From: Desulfovibrio sp.
GTDB lineage: Bacteria; Desulfobacterota; Desulfovibrionia; Desulfovibrionales; Desulfovibrionaceae
Direction of reading: 5' to 3'
DNA: 64,000 bases
NCBI GenBank assembly: GCA_022839785.1
Contig: JALHJW010000003.1
Span: 124,001-188,000 of the forward strand
The translations under genes and the position numbers were made by a program. Below are positions 30,150 to 39,733 of the stretch, in pieces (the stretch's first letter is position 1; every line of letters starts with the position of its first letter). The notes beneath the pieces were generated by a model. The model saw only the letters and a program-made list of their open reading frames with translations, was not told the origin of the DNA and made no database searches.

Positions 30150-30644
30150 ATGCTGAAGAAGGGAGGCGCGCGCCGCACGGCCCGCGCCAGGGCATTCCAG
30201 ACGCTGTACGGACTGACCTTTCCCACCGGCCACTCGCCGGAGAAACTGGAACGGCTGTTTACGGTCAGCCCGGCCTTCACCGACCCCGACGACCTCGCCA
30301 AGGCCGCGCCCGAACTGCCCGAGAAGGACGTCGCCTTCGCCTGGGAGCTGGTCAGCGGCGTCTACGCCCGCATGCAGGAACTGGACGAGGCCATCGGCGG
30401 ATTCTCCCAGCATTGGAAGGTCGGCCGCATCGCGCGCATCGAGCTGACCATCCTGCGGCTGGCGCTTTTTGAGATGCTCCACATGCCGGACATCCCGCTC
30501 AAGGTGTCCATCAACGAGGCCGTGGAGCTGGCCAAGGAATTCGGCGACGACAACTCGCCAAACTTCGTCAACGGCATCCTGGACGCCGCCGCCCGCTCGG
30601 TCGAGAAGGGCGCAATCGGCAGGCGCAAGGACATCGAACACTAG
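30150..30644 (+). CDS. nusB: Transcription antitermination protein NusB
   Basis: This is a 164-residue all-helical NusB, which binds boxA RNA with S10 in rRNA antitermination. It starts with the arginine-rich RRTARARAFQTLYGL and has the WKVGRIARIELTILRLALFEML helix and the conserved KVSINEAVELAKEFGDDNSPNFVNGILDAA C-terminus. It follows ribH by 1 nt and precedes leuS by 15 nt, the usual ribH-nusB association. Confidence 0.96.
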   Translation: MLKKGGARRTARARAFQTLYGLTFPTGHSPEKLERLFTVSPAFTDPDDLAKAAPELPEKDVAFAWELVSGVYARMQELDEAIGGFSQHWKVGRIARIELTILRLALFEMLHMPDIPLKVSINEAVELAKEFGDDNSPNFVNGILDAAARSVEKGAIGRRKDIEH

Positions 30645-30659
30645 CCCCGACACCAACGG

Positions 30660-33176
30660 ATGCACGGCATGCGCTTCGGCAAGTACGACCCGGAAGAGAT
30701 CGAGACCAGATGGCAGAAGGATTGGGCCGCGAAGAACCTCTTCGCCGCCCCGGACCGCTCGGACAAGCCCAAGTACTACGTGCTGGAGATGTTCCCGTAC
30801 CCCTCGGGCAAGATCCACATGGGGCACGTGCGCGTCTACACCATCGGCGACGTGGTCGCCCGCTGCAAGCGCATGCAGGGCTGCAACGTGCTGCACCCCA
30901 TGGGCTGGGACGCCTTCGGCCTGCCCGCGGAGAACGCGGCCATCAAGCACGGCATCCCGCCCGCCCAGTGGACCTACGCCAACATCGCTGAAATGCGCGC
31001 CCAGCTCATGCGCATGGGCTACTCCCTGGACTGGGAACGCGAAGTGACCACCTGCCGCCCGGAATACTACCGCTGGGAGCAGCTCTTCTTCCTGAAATTC
31101 CTTGAGAAGGGCCTGGTCTACCGCAAAAACTCGCCGGTCAACTGGTGCCCGGACTGCCACACCGTGCTGGCCAACGAGCAGGTCGAGGACGGCAAGTGCT
31201 GGCGCTGTGACGCCGAGGTCCAGAACCGCGACATGGAGCAGTGGTTCCTGCGCATCACGGCCTATGCCGAGGAACTGCTCGACTGGCTGGACAAGCTCGG
31301 CGGCGGCTGGCCCGAACGCGTGCTGACCATGCAGCGCAACTGGATCGGCAAGAGCGTGGGCTCCGAACTGGCCTTCCGGGTGGAGGGCGGGATCGACGGC
31401 GAGGACGCCGCCATCCGCGTCTTCACCACCCGGCCCGACACCCTCTACGGCGCCACTTTCATGAGCCTCGCGGCCGAACATCCCCTGGTGGAAAGGCTCA
31501 TCCGCGGCAAGCCGCAGCAGGCCGAGGTCGAGGCCTTCTGCGCCAAGGTCAGGGGCATGGACCGCATCAAGCGTACGGCCGACGACCTGGAGAAGGAGGG
31601 CGTGTTCACGGGCGCGTACTGCATCAACCCCGTGACCGGCGCGCGCATGCCCATCTGGGTGGCCAACTTCGTGCTTATGGGCTACGGCACCGGCGCGGTC
31701 ATGGCCGTTCCGGCCCACGACCAGCGCGATTTCGAGTTCGCGGCCAAGTACGGCCTGCCCAAAAAGATCGTCATCCAGCCGCAAGAGGGCGGCCTGATCC
31801 TGGAGCACATGGCCCAGGCCTATACCGATCCCGGCGTGCTGGTGGACTCGGGCGAGTTCTCCGGCATGGAGAACGAGGCGGCCAAGCTCGCCGTCACCGA
31901 GCATCTCGCGGCCAAGGGACTGGGCACGACCACGGTCAACTACCGGCTGCGCGACTGGAACGTGAGCCGCCAGCGCTACTGGGGCGCGCCCGTCCCGGTG
32001 GTCTACTGCGATGCCTGCGGCATGGTCCCGGTGCCGGAGAAGGACCTGCCCGTGGTCCTGCCCGAGGACCTGCAGACCCTGCCCGACGGCCGCTCCCCGC
32101 TCACGGTCACGGAGTCGTTCCTGAAGACCTCCTGCCCCAGGTGCGGCGGCGAGGCGAGGCGCGAGACCGACACCTTCGACACCTTCATGGAGTCCTCTTG
32201 GTACTTCATGCGCTACTGCTCGCCCAAGACGGACGACAAGCCGTTCGACGCCGCGGCGCTGGACTACTGGATGCCGGTGGATCAGTACATCGGCGGCATC
32301 GAGCACGCCATCCTGCACCTGCTCTATTCCCGCTTCTTCGTGAAGGCGCTACGCGACCTGGGACTCACCAAGGCCGACGAGCCCTTCAAGGCCCTGCTCA
32401 CCCAGGGCATGGTGCTGAAAGACGGGGCCAAGATGTCCAAGTCCAAGGGCAACATCGTGGACCCGGGCGAGATGGTGGCCCGCTACGGCGCGGACACCAC
32501 CCGCCTGTTCATGCTCTTCGCCTCGCCGCCGGAAAAGGACCTGGACTGGCACGAGACCGGCGTGGAGGGCGCGGGCAGGTTCCTGGGCCGCGTCTGGCGT
32601 CTGGGCGAGGAGCTGGGCGACGTGACCAGCCCGTGCTGCGCCTGCGCGCCCCTCGCCGGGCCGCTTTCCGCCGCGGAGAAGGATCTGCGCCGCAAGGAGC
32701 ACGAGACCGTGCGCAAGGTCGGCCAGGACCTGGAGAAGGGCTTCCAATTCAACACCGCCATCTCTGCGGTCATGGAGCTGGTCAACGACCTCTACGCCGC
32801 CAAGGATGCGCTCAAGGAGACCGAGAGCGGACGCGCCGCGCTCTCCTCGGCGTTCGCCACGGTGCTCACCGTGCTCTCGCCCATGACCCCGCACATCTGC
32901 CAGGAGATCTGGACGCGCCTGGGCAACCCGGGGCTGATTTCCGAGATGCCCTGGCCCGCCTACGACGAGGCCGCCCTGGCGCGGGACGAGGTCGAGGTGG
33001 TCGTCCAGGTCAACGGCAAGCTGCGGGGCCGTCTCACCGTGCCCGCCAACGCGGGCAAGGACGAAGTGGAGCGGCTGGCCTTCGCCGACGCCAACGTCGC
33101 CCGCCACGTGGAGGGCAAAAGCGTGAAAAAGGTCGTGGTCATCCCTGGCAAACTGGTCAATATCGTTGTAGCCTGA
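30660..33176 (+). CDS. leuS: Leucine--tRNA ligase
   Basis: This is an 838-residue class Ia synthetase. The HIGH motif is HMGH at residues 53-56 ([15 protein letters not shown]). A Cys-rich zinc module lies near residue 162 ([21 protein letters not shown]), the CP1 editing domain spans about 220-420 ([25 protein letters not shown]), and KMSKS is at about 591-595. The C-terminal tRNA-binding domain ends in [15 protein letters not shown]. The ATG at 30660 was chosen. A second ATG three codons later is equally possible. lptE and holA follow, a widespread arrangement. Confidence 0.97.
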   Translation: MHGMRFGKYDPEEIETRWQKDWAAKNLFAAPDRSDKPKYYVLEMFPYPSGKIHMGHVRVYTIGDVVARCKRMQGCNVLHPMGWDAFGLPAENAAIKHGIPPAQWTYANIAEMRAQLMRMGYSLDWEREVTTCRPEYYRWEQLFFLKFLEKGLVYRKNSPVNWCPDCHTVLANEQVEDGKCWRCDAEVQNRDMEQWFLRITAYAEELLDWLDKLGGGWPERVLTMQRNWIGKSVGSELAFRVEGGIDGEDAAIRVFTTRPDTLYGATFMSLAAEHPLVERLIRGKPQQAEVEAFCAKVRGMDRIKRTADDLEKEGVFTGAYCINPVTGARMPIWVANFVLMGYGTGAVMAVPAHDQRDFEFAAKYGLPKKIVIQPQEGGLILEHMAQAYTDPGVLVDSGEFSGMENEAAKLAVTEHLAAKGLGTTTVNYRLRDWNVSRQRYWGAPVPVVYCDACGMVPVPEKDLPVVLPEDLQTLPDGRSPLTVTESFLKTSCPRCGGEARRETDTFDTFMESSWYFMRYCSPKTDDKPFDAAALDYWMPVDQYIGGIEHAILHLLYSRFFVKALRDLGLTKADEPFKALLTQGMVLKDGAKMSKSKGNIVDPGEMVARYGADTTRLFMLFASPPEKDLDWHETGVEGAGRFLGRVWRLGEELGDVTSPCCACAPLAGPLSAAEKDLRRKEHETVRKVGQDLEKGFQFNTAISAVMELVNDLYAAKDALKETESGRAALSSAFATVLTVLSPMTPHICQEIWTRLGNPGLISEMPWPAYDEAALARDEVEVVVQVNGKLRGRLTVPANAGKDEVERLAFADANVARHVEGKSVKKVVVIPGKLVNIVVA

Positions 33177-33195
33177 ACCCGATGGAAGGCCGCCA

Positions 33196-33711
33196 ATGAT
33201 CCGCAGCGCATACCGTGTGTCCGCAGCCCTGCTCCTGATCGCCGCCGCCGCGCTGCTCCTGGCGGGCTGCGGCCGTTACGGCTTCACCGGCAAGTCCGGC
33301 AAGCTCGATCTGCCGCCCGAGGTGCGCACCGTGGCCATCCGCAAGGTCGCCAACCCGACCATGTACACGTGGCTGCCCGCGCGGCTCATCGCCCGCTTCC
33401 GGGACGAGGTCACGCAGCGCCACCAGCTCGAATGGGCGGACGCGGACAAGGCGGACGCGGTCATCGATCTGCAGATCAAGAACTTCTACATCACCTCCGC
33501 GCTCCTGACCAAGGAGGAGACCACCCTGCAGTACAGCGCCTCGGTGAATCTCTACGCCCGGGTCTACAAGCGCAGCGACAACGCGCTCATCACCACCAAG
33601 TCGTCCAGCTGGAGCGAGACGTTCCTCGCCTCCAGCGATCCCGACGCCCAGGAGCGCACCCTGGATCTGGCCGTGCAGCGCCTCGTGGACCAGCTCGGCA
33701 ACGCCTACTGA
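33196..33711 (+). CDS. lptE: LPS-assembly lipoprotein LptE-like
   Basis: This is a 171-residue predicted outer-membrane lipoprotein. A signal peptide ends in the lipobox LLAGC with Cys25 as the lipidation site, followed by GRYGF, the typical LptE start, and an alpha/beta body (DADKADAVIDLQIKNFYI). LptE plugs the LptD barrel that inserts LPS. Identification rests on the lipobox, size and the conserved leuS-lptE-holA order, since LptE sequences diverge widely. It supports a diderm, LPS-bearing cell. Confidence 0.82.
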   Translation: MIRSAYRVSAALLLIAAAALLLAGCGRYGFTGKSGKLDLPPEVRTVAIRKVANPTMYTWLPARLIARFRDEVTQRHQLEWADADKADAVIDLQIKNFYITSALLTKEETTLQYSASVNLYARVYKRSDNALITTKSSSWSETFLASSDPDAQERTLDLAVQRLVDQLGNAY

Positions 33712-33730
33712 CAGGAGCTTTCCGCAACAG

Positions 33731-34726
33731 ATGACCCGGCCCGGCTTCAGCTTCCTCGTCTGCCCGGACAGCGAACTGATCCGGCGGCGCATCCGCGGGA
33801 TGCTGGAGGGTTCGGAGTACTCCCGGCGCGTCTACTGGGGCGACGAGGAGCTTCCTCCGGCCTTCTGGCAGGACATGACCAGCCAGGGGCTCTTCGGCGG
33901 CAGCGCCGCCGTGATCCTCAGACGCGCCGAGGCGCTTCCCGCCCAGACCCTGGCGCAGCTCTCCCCCCTGCTGGCGGGTTTCAACCCGGCGGCCTGGCCC
34001 ATCCTCTGCGTCGAATGCGCCTGGGAGAAGGGCCGTCCCAAGCTCCCGGCCACGCTCAAGAAGCAAAAGTTCTGGACCTTTGCCGAGAAGAAGAAATGGC
34101 TCTGGGAGTCACCCGGCCTGACCGAAAAGAGCCTGCCGGACTACATCCGCGACTGGGCCGCGGAGCGCGGGCTGTCCGTGCGCCCCGAGGCCCTGCAGAC
34201 TCTGGCCCGCTGCCTGCCGCCCGACGCCGCGGCCGTGGACAACGAGTTGGCCAAGCTCGTCCTGTCCCTGGACGGCCGCGCCGAGATCGGCCCGGACGAC
34301 CTCTCCCTGGTGGCCTCCGAGGCCTCCATGGACTACTTCGGCCTGCTCGAAGCCCTGATCGGCGGCCGCCTCTCCCTCTCCCTGTGGCGCGAGATCCTGC
34401 GTGAGCGCGCGGGCAACGACGGCCTGCTCTTCCCGCTCCTGGCCGGGCTGACGCGCGAGGCGCGCGGCATGTGGCAGATCCTGCACGGCGAGGCCGCGGG
34501 CATGCCCGACTGGCTCCTGCGCAAGAAGGAGGGCGCGGCCCGGCGGGCGGGTCCTGCCCGCACCGCGGCCATCCTCGCCCTGGCCCTGGACGCGGAGCAC
34601 GGCGTGAAGTCCGGCGAGCAGACCGAACACCAGGCCCTGGAACGGCTGGTCGGCGGTCTGGCCGCGCTCTTCGCCGCGCCCGCCGGGCCGGACCGGCAGC
34701 CCCGGCCCGGAGCCGGCAGGCCATGA
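33731..34726 (+). CDS. holA: DNA polymerase III subunit delta
   Basis: This is a 331-residue clamp-loader subunit that opens the beta clamp. It has the divergent N-terminal AAA+-like fold (FSFLVCPDSELIRRRIRGML), the PDAAAVDNELAKLVLSL segment typical of HolA, and a C-terminal collar domain. It is in the usual position after lptE (19 nt). Its stop overlaps the radC start by 4 nt (ATGA). Confidence 0.88.
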   Translation: MTRPGFSFLVCPDSELIRRRIRGMLEGSEYSRRVYWGDEELPPAFWQDMTSQGLFGGSAAVILRRAEALPAQTLAQLSPLLAGFNPAAWPILCVECAWEKGRPKLPATLKKQKFWTFAEKKKWLWESPGLTEKSLPDYIRDWAAERGLSVRPEALQTLARCLPPDAAAVDNELAKLVLSLDGRAEIGPDDLSLVASEASMDYFGLLEALIGGRLSLSLWREILRERAGNDGLLFPLLAGLTREARGMWQILHGEAAGMPDWLLRKKEGAARRAGPARTAAILALALDAEHGVKSGEQTEHQALERLVGGLAALFAAPAGPDRQPRPGAGRP

Positions 34727-35397
34727 ACAAGCCCCATTTCCACGGCCACCGCCAACGACTGCGCGAGCGCCTGCAGCGCGACACCCGCCAGCTCGCGGAC
34801 TACGAACTGCTGGAACTGCTCCTGGGCTACGTCATCCGGCGCGGCGACACCAAGCCCCTGGCCAAGGAGATGCTGGCCCGCCACAAGACCCTGCAGGGCG
34901 TCTTCCTGGCCGATCCCGCGGAGTTCCGGGACATCGAGGGCTTTGGTCCGGCCACCGAGGACTTCTGGCTCCTGTGGCGCGAGCTGTGGGCGCGCATGCA
35001 CGAGGCCCCGGCGGCCCTGCGCGTGGTCATCCAGAGCCCCCAGGAGGTGGCCGAACTGGCCAAGGCCCGCCTGGGTCCCAATCGTCGCGAGGAGTTCTGG
35101 GTGGCCATGGTGGACAACAAGAACCGCCTGCTGGCCTGGGAGCAGGCCAGCAGGGGCACGGTGGACCAGACCGTCGTCTTCCCGCGCGAGGTCTTCACCC
35201 GCGCCCTGGAGCTGAAGGCCAGCGGCATCGTGCTCGTGCACAACCACCCCGGCGGCGATCCCCGCCCCTCGGCCCAGGACGTGGAGCTGACCCGGCGCAT
35301 GGTGCGCGCCGCCGCAGACCTCGGGGTGCGGGTGCTCGACCACCTCATCGTCACGGACCGCGCCTTCTACAGCTTCCAGCAGGAGGGCATGCTGTGA
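34723..35397 (+). CDS. radC: RadC/JAB-domain family protein
   Basis: This 224-residue protein has an N-terminal helix-hairpin-helix-like region (IEGFGPATEDFW) and a C-terminal MPN/JAB metalloprotease-like domain. The JAMM metal site is His173-Asn-His175 in HNHPGGDPRPSAQD with Asp186. Despite its name, a DNA-repair role is not established for the family. The ATG overlaps the holA stop, and the stop overlaps the acyP GTG start, so holA-radC-acyP is a tightly coupled unit. Confidence 0.92.
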   Translation: MNKPHFHGHRQRLRERLQRDTRQLADYELLELLLGYVIRRGDTKPLAKEMLARHKTLQGVFLADPAEFRDIEGFGPATEDFWLLWRELWARMHEAPAALRVVIQSPQEVAELAKARLGPNRREEFWVAMVDNKNRLLAWEQASRGTVDQTVVFPREVFTRALELKASGIVLVHNHPGGDPRPSAQDVELTRRMVRAAADLGVRVLDHLIVTDRAFYSFQQEGML

Positions 35398-35684
35398 CGG
35401 CCGCTCCGCTCCGGGCCGTGCGCTGCCTGGTGGAAGGCCGCGTGCAGGGCGTGGCCTTCCGCGCCTTCGCCCGGGACAAGGCCCGCGCCCTCGGACTGGT
35501 CGGTTTCGTGCGCAACCTGCCCGACGGCCGGGTCGAGGCCGTGGCCGCGGGCAGCGACGAAGGCATCGCCGAGTTCCGCCGCTGGCTGCGCGAGGACGGT
35601 TCGCCCTACGGGCGGGTGAGCCGCGTGGAATGCGGCCCGGCCGAGCTGCCCGGCAGCCTCGCGGACTTCGACGTCCGGCGCTGA
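35394..35684 (+). CDS. acyP: Acylphosphatase
   Basis: This is a 96-residue small enzyme that hydrolyses acyl phosphates. Catalytic residues are visible: Arg23 in EGRVQGVAFRAFA and Asn41 in GFVRNLPDGRVE. GTG is the start codon, inside the radC stop (GTGA), with a strong GGAGGG site located in the radC tail. It ends the long plus-strand operon that began near DUF177. A possible substrate link to the acyl-phosphate made by PlsX is speculative. Confidence 0.93.
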   Translation: MTAAPLRAVRCLVEGRVQGVAFRAFARDKARALGLVGFVRNLPDGRVEAVAAGSDEGIAEFRRWLREDGSPYGRVSRVECGPAELPGSLADFDVRR

Positions 35685-35831
35685 GCCCGGCGTTTCCGGC
35701 CGCCCGGTCCGTCCGCCGCTGTTTCCCTAGACGTTTTTCCTGCACCATCCGCTGTTTTCCCCCTTTACGCCCGAAAAAAAATGCTTAGTCTGCTGTTTTC
35801 AGGGAGTCAGCGCCAAAAGCCGCCCCCTGAT

Positions 35832-35867
35832 CCGGAAAAAGTCCGGCTTATACCGGCAATTTTCCGG
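35832..35867 (+). promoter_or_regulatory. Nested inverted repeats in the lon leader
   Basis: CCGGAAAA (35832-35839) and TTTTCCGG (35860-35867) are perfect arms. They enclose a smaller CCGG-CTTATA-CCGG element. The structure ends 45 nt before the lon ATG. It may be an operator or a leader hairpin. No CIRCE or clear sigma-32 element was seen. Confidence 0.4.
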
Positions 35868-35912
35868 CAAAATCCCTTCCGAGCAGACGACACCATCCCA
35901 GGAGGACTTCCG

Positions 35913-38426
35913 ATGGGTGACGAAAAAACCTTCATTCTGAACGCATCCGGCGACGAAATCCCTGAAGAAAACGGGATTCAGGACTCCGGACCGGAGGAAC
36001 AGGCCGCCGAGGACGGCGAAAAGAGCCGCCTGGACATCCCTTCCGAGATGCCGGTGCTTCCGGTGCGCGACATCGTGGTCTTCAACTACATGATCCTGCC
36101 GCTCTTCGTGGGCCGGGACAAGTCCGTCAAGGCCGTGGACGCTGCCCTGAACAGCAACCGCTTCATACTCATCCTGACCCAGAAGGACGAGGGAGTGGAC
36201 GAGCCCGGCCAGGGCGACGTCCACCAGACCGGCACGGTGTGCATGATCATGCGCATGCTCAAGATGCCGGACGGCCGCCTCAAGGTCCTGGTGCAGGGCC
36301 TGACGCGCGCCCGCGTGCGCCGCTTCCTGTCCGAGGACCCCTTCCACATGGCCGAGGTCGAGGTCCTGGAGGAGCACGACGCCGCCGAGACCACGGCCGA
36401 GGTCGAGGCCCTGATGCGCTCCTCGCGCGAGCAGAGCGAGAAGATCATGACCCTGCGCGGCGTCTCCAGCCAGGACATCGCCGGGGTGCTGGCCTCGGTG
36501 GACGAGCCCGGACGCCTGGCCGACCTCATCGCCTCCAACCTGCGCATGCGTGTGGAGGACGCCCAGGCCATCCTCGAATGCGAGGACCACATCGAACGCC
36601 TGCGCTTGGTGAACCAGCAGCTCATCAAGGAGGCCGAGGTGGCCTCCATGCAGGCCAAGATCCAGTCCATGGCCAAGGAGGGGATGGACAAGGCGCAGAA
36701 GGACTATTTCCTGCGCGAGCAGATGAAGGCCATCCGCCGCGAACTCGGCGAGACCGGCGACGAGTCCGAGGAGTTCGAGGAGCTGCGCGGGCAGATCGCC
36801 AAGGCGGGCATGCCCAAGGAGGTGCGCACCGAGGCCGAGAAGCAGCTCAAGCGCCTCGAATCCATGCACCCCGATTCCTCCGAGGCCACGGTCATCCGCA
36901 CCTATCTCGACTGGATGGTGGAGCTTCCCTGGAAGAAGGCCTCCAAGGACCGCCTGGACATCAAGGAGGCCCGGGAAATCCTCGAAGAGGACCACTACGG
37001 CCTTTTCAAGGTCAAGGAGCGCATCCTCGAATACCTCTCGGTGCGCAAGCTGAATCCGGCCATGAAGGGTCCCATTCTCTGCTTCGTCGGCCCCCCCGGC
37101 GTGGGCAAGACGAGCCTCGGCCGCTCCATCGCGCGCGCCCTGGGCCGCAAGTTCCAGCGCATGAGCCTGGGCGGCATGCGCGACGAGGCCGAGATCAGGG
37201 GCCATCGCCGCACTTACATCGGCTCCATGCCCGGCCGCATCATCCAGAACATCAAGCAGGCGGGCACGCGCAACCCGGTGATCATGCTCGACGAGATCGA
37301 CAAGGTCGGCGCGGACTTTCGCGGCGACCCCTCCTCGGCCCTGCTGGAGGTGCTGGACCCCGAACAGAACCACACCTTCCAGGACCACTACCTGAACGTG
37401 CCCTTCGATCTTTCGAAGGTCATGTTCATCTGCACGGCCAACGTGCTGGACACCATCCCCGGCCCCCTGCGCGACCGCATGGAGATCATCCGCATCCCCG
37501 GCTACACCGAACAGGAAAAGGTACGCATCGCCACGCGCTACATCTTCCCCCGTCAGGCCAAGGAAAACGGCCTGAAGGAGGGCGAACTGACCATGTCCGA
37601 CGCGGTGCTGGCCAAGGTCATCCGCGAGTACACGCGCGAAGCGGGCCTGCGCAACCTGGAACGGGAAGTCGGCTCCATCTACCGCAAGTTCGCGCGCAGG
37701 AAGGCCGAGGGACAGAAGGGCCCCTTCAGAGTCACCGCCGCCTCGCTCCCCAAGCTCCTCGGCGTGCCGCCCTTCCGCGAGGAGTCCAAGGAGCGCGATC
37801 TGCCCCCGGGCGTGGCCAACGGCCTGGCGTGGACCCCCTACGGCGGCGAGATCCTGCACATCGAGGTCTCGACCATGAAGGGCAAGGGCAAGCTGACCCT
37901 CACCGGCCAACTCGGCGACGTCATGAAGGAATCCGCCCAGGCCGCGGTCTCCTGGGCGCGGGCCAAGGCCGACACCCTGGGCATCGACCCCGAGTTCTCG
38001 GACAAGCTCGACATCCACATCCACGTGCCCGCGGGCGCGACGCCCAAGGACGGCCCCTCGGCGGGCGTGACCCTGGTCACGGCGCTGGTTTCGGCGCTCA
38101 CCGGCCAGGGCATCTGCAACGACACGGCCATGACCGGCGAGATCACCCTGCGCGGCCGCGTGCTGCCCGTGGGCGGTATCAAGGAGAAGATTCTGGCCGC
38201 TGTCTCGGCGGGCATGAAGACCGTGCTCATCCCCAAGGACAACGAGAAGGACCTGGCCGACGTGCCGCCCGAACTGCGCAAGCGCATCGAGGTGAAGCTC
38301 GTGGAGCGCATCAGCGAGGTCTGGCCGCTGGCCTGCGCAGCGCAGCGCGGCAAGGCCGGAACGTCCGCCGCCAAGCCCAAGGCCCCGGCCAAAACGGCCG
38401 CGCCCAAGGCGAAGCGAGGCACGTAG
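35913..38426 (+). CDS. lon: Endopeptidase La (Lon protease)
   Basis: This is an 837-residue ATP-dependent serine protease degrading misfolded and regulatory proteins. The N-terminal substrate-binding domain (about 45-240) is followed by the AAA+ module with Walker [10 protein letters not shown] at about 393-401, and the protease domain with catalytic Ser716 in KDGPSAG and the Lys in GGIKEK downstream. An acidic N-terminal tail (first 40 residues) and a Lys/Ala/Pro-rich C-terminal tail are extra. The ATG at 35913 is chosen for its AGGAGGA site. Upstream in-frame ATG and leader sequence lack family similarity. Confidence 0.95.
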   Translation: MGDEKTFILNASGDEIPEENGIQDSGPEEQAAEDGEKSRLDIPSEMPVLPVRDIVVFNYMILPLFVGRDKSVKAVDAALNSNRFILILTQKDEGVDEPGQGDVHQTGTVCMIMRMLKMPDGRLKVLVQGLTRARVRRFLSEDPFHMAEVEVLEEHDAAETTAEVEALMRSSREQSEKIMTLRGVSSQDIAGVLASVDEPGRLADLIASNLRMRVEDAQAILECEDHIERLRLVNQQLIKEAEVASMQAKIQSMAKEGMDKAQKDYFLREQMKAIRRELGETGDESEEFEELRGQIAKAGMPKEVRTEAEKQLKRLESMHPDSSEATVIRTYLDWMVELPWKKASKDRLDIKEAREILEEDHYGLFKVKERILEYLSVRKLNPAMKGPILCFVGPPGVGKTSLGRSIARALGRKFQRMSLGGMRDEAEIRGHRRTYIGSMPGRIIQNIKQAGTRNPVIMLDEIDKVGADFRGDPSSALLEVLDPEQNHTFQDHYLNVPFDLSKVMFICTANVLDTIPGPLRDRMEIIRIPGYTEQEKVRIATRYIFPRQAKENGLKEGELTMSDAVLAKVIREYTREAGLRNLEREVGSIYRKFARRKAEGQKGPFRVTAASLPKLLGVPPFREESKERDLPPGVANGLAWTPYGGEILHIEVSTMKGKGKLTLTGQLGDVMKESAQAAVSWARAKADTLGIDPEFSDKLDIHIHVPAGATPKDGPSAGVTLVTALVSALTGQGICNDTAMTGEITLRGRVLPVGGIKEKILAAVSAGMKTVLIPKDNEKDLADVPPELRKRIEVKLVERISEVWPLACAAQRGKAGTSAAKPKAPAKTAAPKAKRGT

Positions 38427-38436
38427 CGCGCATCCC

Positions 38437-38460
38437 GGCGGGGGCCGCACGGCCCCCGCC
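38437..38460 (+). terminator. First hairpin after lon
   Basis: GGCGGGGGCCG-CA-CGGCCCCCGCC is a perfect 11-bp stem, 10 nt after the lon stop. No T-tract follows, so it probably protects the transcript end or works with the next hairpin. Confidence 0.55.
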
Positions 38461-38484
38461 AGATTGCAGGCCGCGCCAACAACC

Positions 38485-38527
38485 GCGCGGCCCCGCGCAT
38501 TTCCTGCGCGGGGCCGCGCTTTTTTTT
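38485..38527 (+). terminator. Intrinsic terminator of lon
   Basis: GCGCGGCCCCGCGCA (38485-38499) and TGCGCGGGGCCGCGC (38505-38519) form a perfect 15-bp stem with a 5-nt loop, followed by eight T. This is a very strong rho-independent terminator separating lon from the permease gene. Confidence 0.9.
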
Positions 38528-38594
38528 CGCGACAACGCGGCAGATGGCGCTTTTTCAGCGGCATGAGCCGTGCTAGGCTGCGCGCGGAGGGTTC

Positions 38595-39731
38595 ATGCTG
38601 CTCGACGACAAGCCCTACACCCTGGACCGCATCTTCCGCCTCTTCGCCGCCGCGGCCCTGCTCACCGGGGCCGTGCTGCTCCTGCGCACCCTTGCGGACG
38701 TGCTCCTGCCCTTCGCCGCGGCCCTGCTCCTGGCCTACCTCGCCAACCCGGCGGTGCGCCGCATCGAACGCCTCCTGGGCGGCCGCCGCATGCCCGCGGT
38801 GCTGCTCTTCCTCCTGGCCGCAGGGCTCGTCCTGGCCGGACTGGGCTGGCTCGTCCTGCCCGCCGTGGCCCGCGAAACCGCCGCGTCGGCCCGGCTCCTG
38901 GCCCAGGCCGCGGCGGACAGCCAGATGGCCGAAATCGTGGGACGCTGGCTGCCCGCCGACATCTGGGGCGAGATCAGGAGCCGCCTGGGCGGCCAGGACG
39001 TGCAGGAGCTGCTGCGCTCCGGCCGGACCTGGAGCGCGGTCCAGACCATCCTGGGCCGCGTGGCGCCGGGACTGTGGAACGTGGTCTCCGGGGCGGCCGG
39101 CCTGCTGCTCGGGGTGGTGGGGCTCACCGCGGTGCTCATCTACCTGCTCTTCCTCCTGGCCGACTTCGAACGGCTGGCCGAGCGCTGGGGTGACTGGCTG
39201 CCGCCTGCCTGGCGCGGCCCCGTGACCGGTTTCATGGCCGAGTTCGAGGACGCCATGTCGCGCTACTTCCGCGCCCAGTCCCTGGTGGCCGCCACGGTGG
39301 GCGTGCTGCACGCCGCGGGCTTCGCGCTCATCGGCCTGCCCTTCGCCGTGCCCTTCGGCCTGCTGGTGGGCCTTTTGAACATGGTCCCCTACCTGCAACT
39401 CGCTGCCCTGCCTCCGGCGCTCTTCCTCGCCCTGCTCCTGGCGGCGTCCGGCGGCCTGAGCATCGCGGCGGCCATCGGCCTTACGGCCCTGGTCTTCGCC
39501 GTCATCCAGCTTGTGCAGGAAGCCGTGCTCGTGCCGCGCCTCGTGGGTGGGGCCACAGGCCTGCCGCCCTGGCTGGTACTGCTCTGCCTTTCGGTCTGGG
39601 GGCAATTGCTCGGCCTGCTCGGACTGCTCATCGCCATCCCCTCCACCTGCCTGGTCCTGGCCTGGTACCGCCGTTTCCTGGCAGCGCAGAACGCCACGGC
39701 CCCCGGCCCACAGACGCTTTCCGGAGACTGA
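38595..39731 (+). CDS. AI-2E family transporter (PerM-like membrane protein)
   Basis: This is a 378-residue integral membrane protein. It has about seven to eight hydrophobic segments: two at residues 17-70, the pair at about 70-90, one at 155-180 and four closely spaced between 220 and 370. The soluble loop (about 95-155) between segments and the C-terminal motif LVQEAVLVPRLVGGATGLPPWLVL mark the AI-2E/PerM (UPF0118) family. Functions reported in the family include autoinducer export and Na+/H+ antiport, so the substrate is unknown. A GGAGGG site precedes the ATG. The GH57 gene begins 2 nt after its stop. Confidence 0.85.
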   Translation: MLLDDKPYTLDRIFRLFAAAALLTGAVLLLRTLADVLLPFAAALLLAYLANPAVRRIERLLGGRRMPAVLLFLLAAGLVLAGLGWLVLPAVARETAASARLLAQAAADSQMAEIVGRWLPADIWGEIRSRLGGQDVQELLRSGRTWSAVQTILGRVAPGLWNVVSGAAGLLLGVVGLTAVLIYLLFLLADFERLAERWGDWLPPAWRGPVTGFMAEFEDAMSRYFRAQSLVAATVGVLHAAGFALIGLPFAVPFGLLVGLLNMVPYLQLAALPPALFLALLLAASGGLSIAAAIGLTALVFAVIQLVQEAVLVPRLVGGATGLPPWLVLLCLSVWGQLLGLLGLLIAIPSTCLVLAWYRRFLAAQNATAPGPQTLSGD

Positions 39732-39733
39732 CC

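Noticed and set aside
35700..35912. CIRCE element or sigma-32 promoter before lon
   Set aside because: No TTAGCACTC-N9-GAGTGCTAA repeat and no convincing heat-shock -35/-10 pair. Only nested CCGG repeats were found.
35799..39605. Very long open frame antisense to lon and the permease gene (1268 codons)
   Set aside because: Same GC-bias artefact. It crosses two real genes and their terminator and has no recognisable domain.
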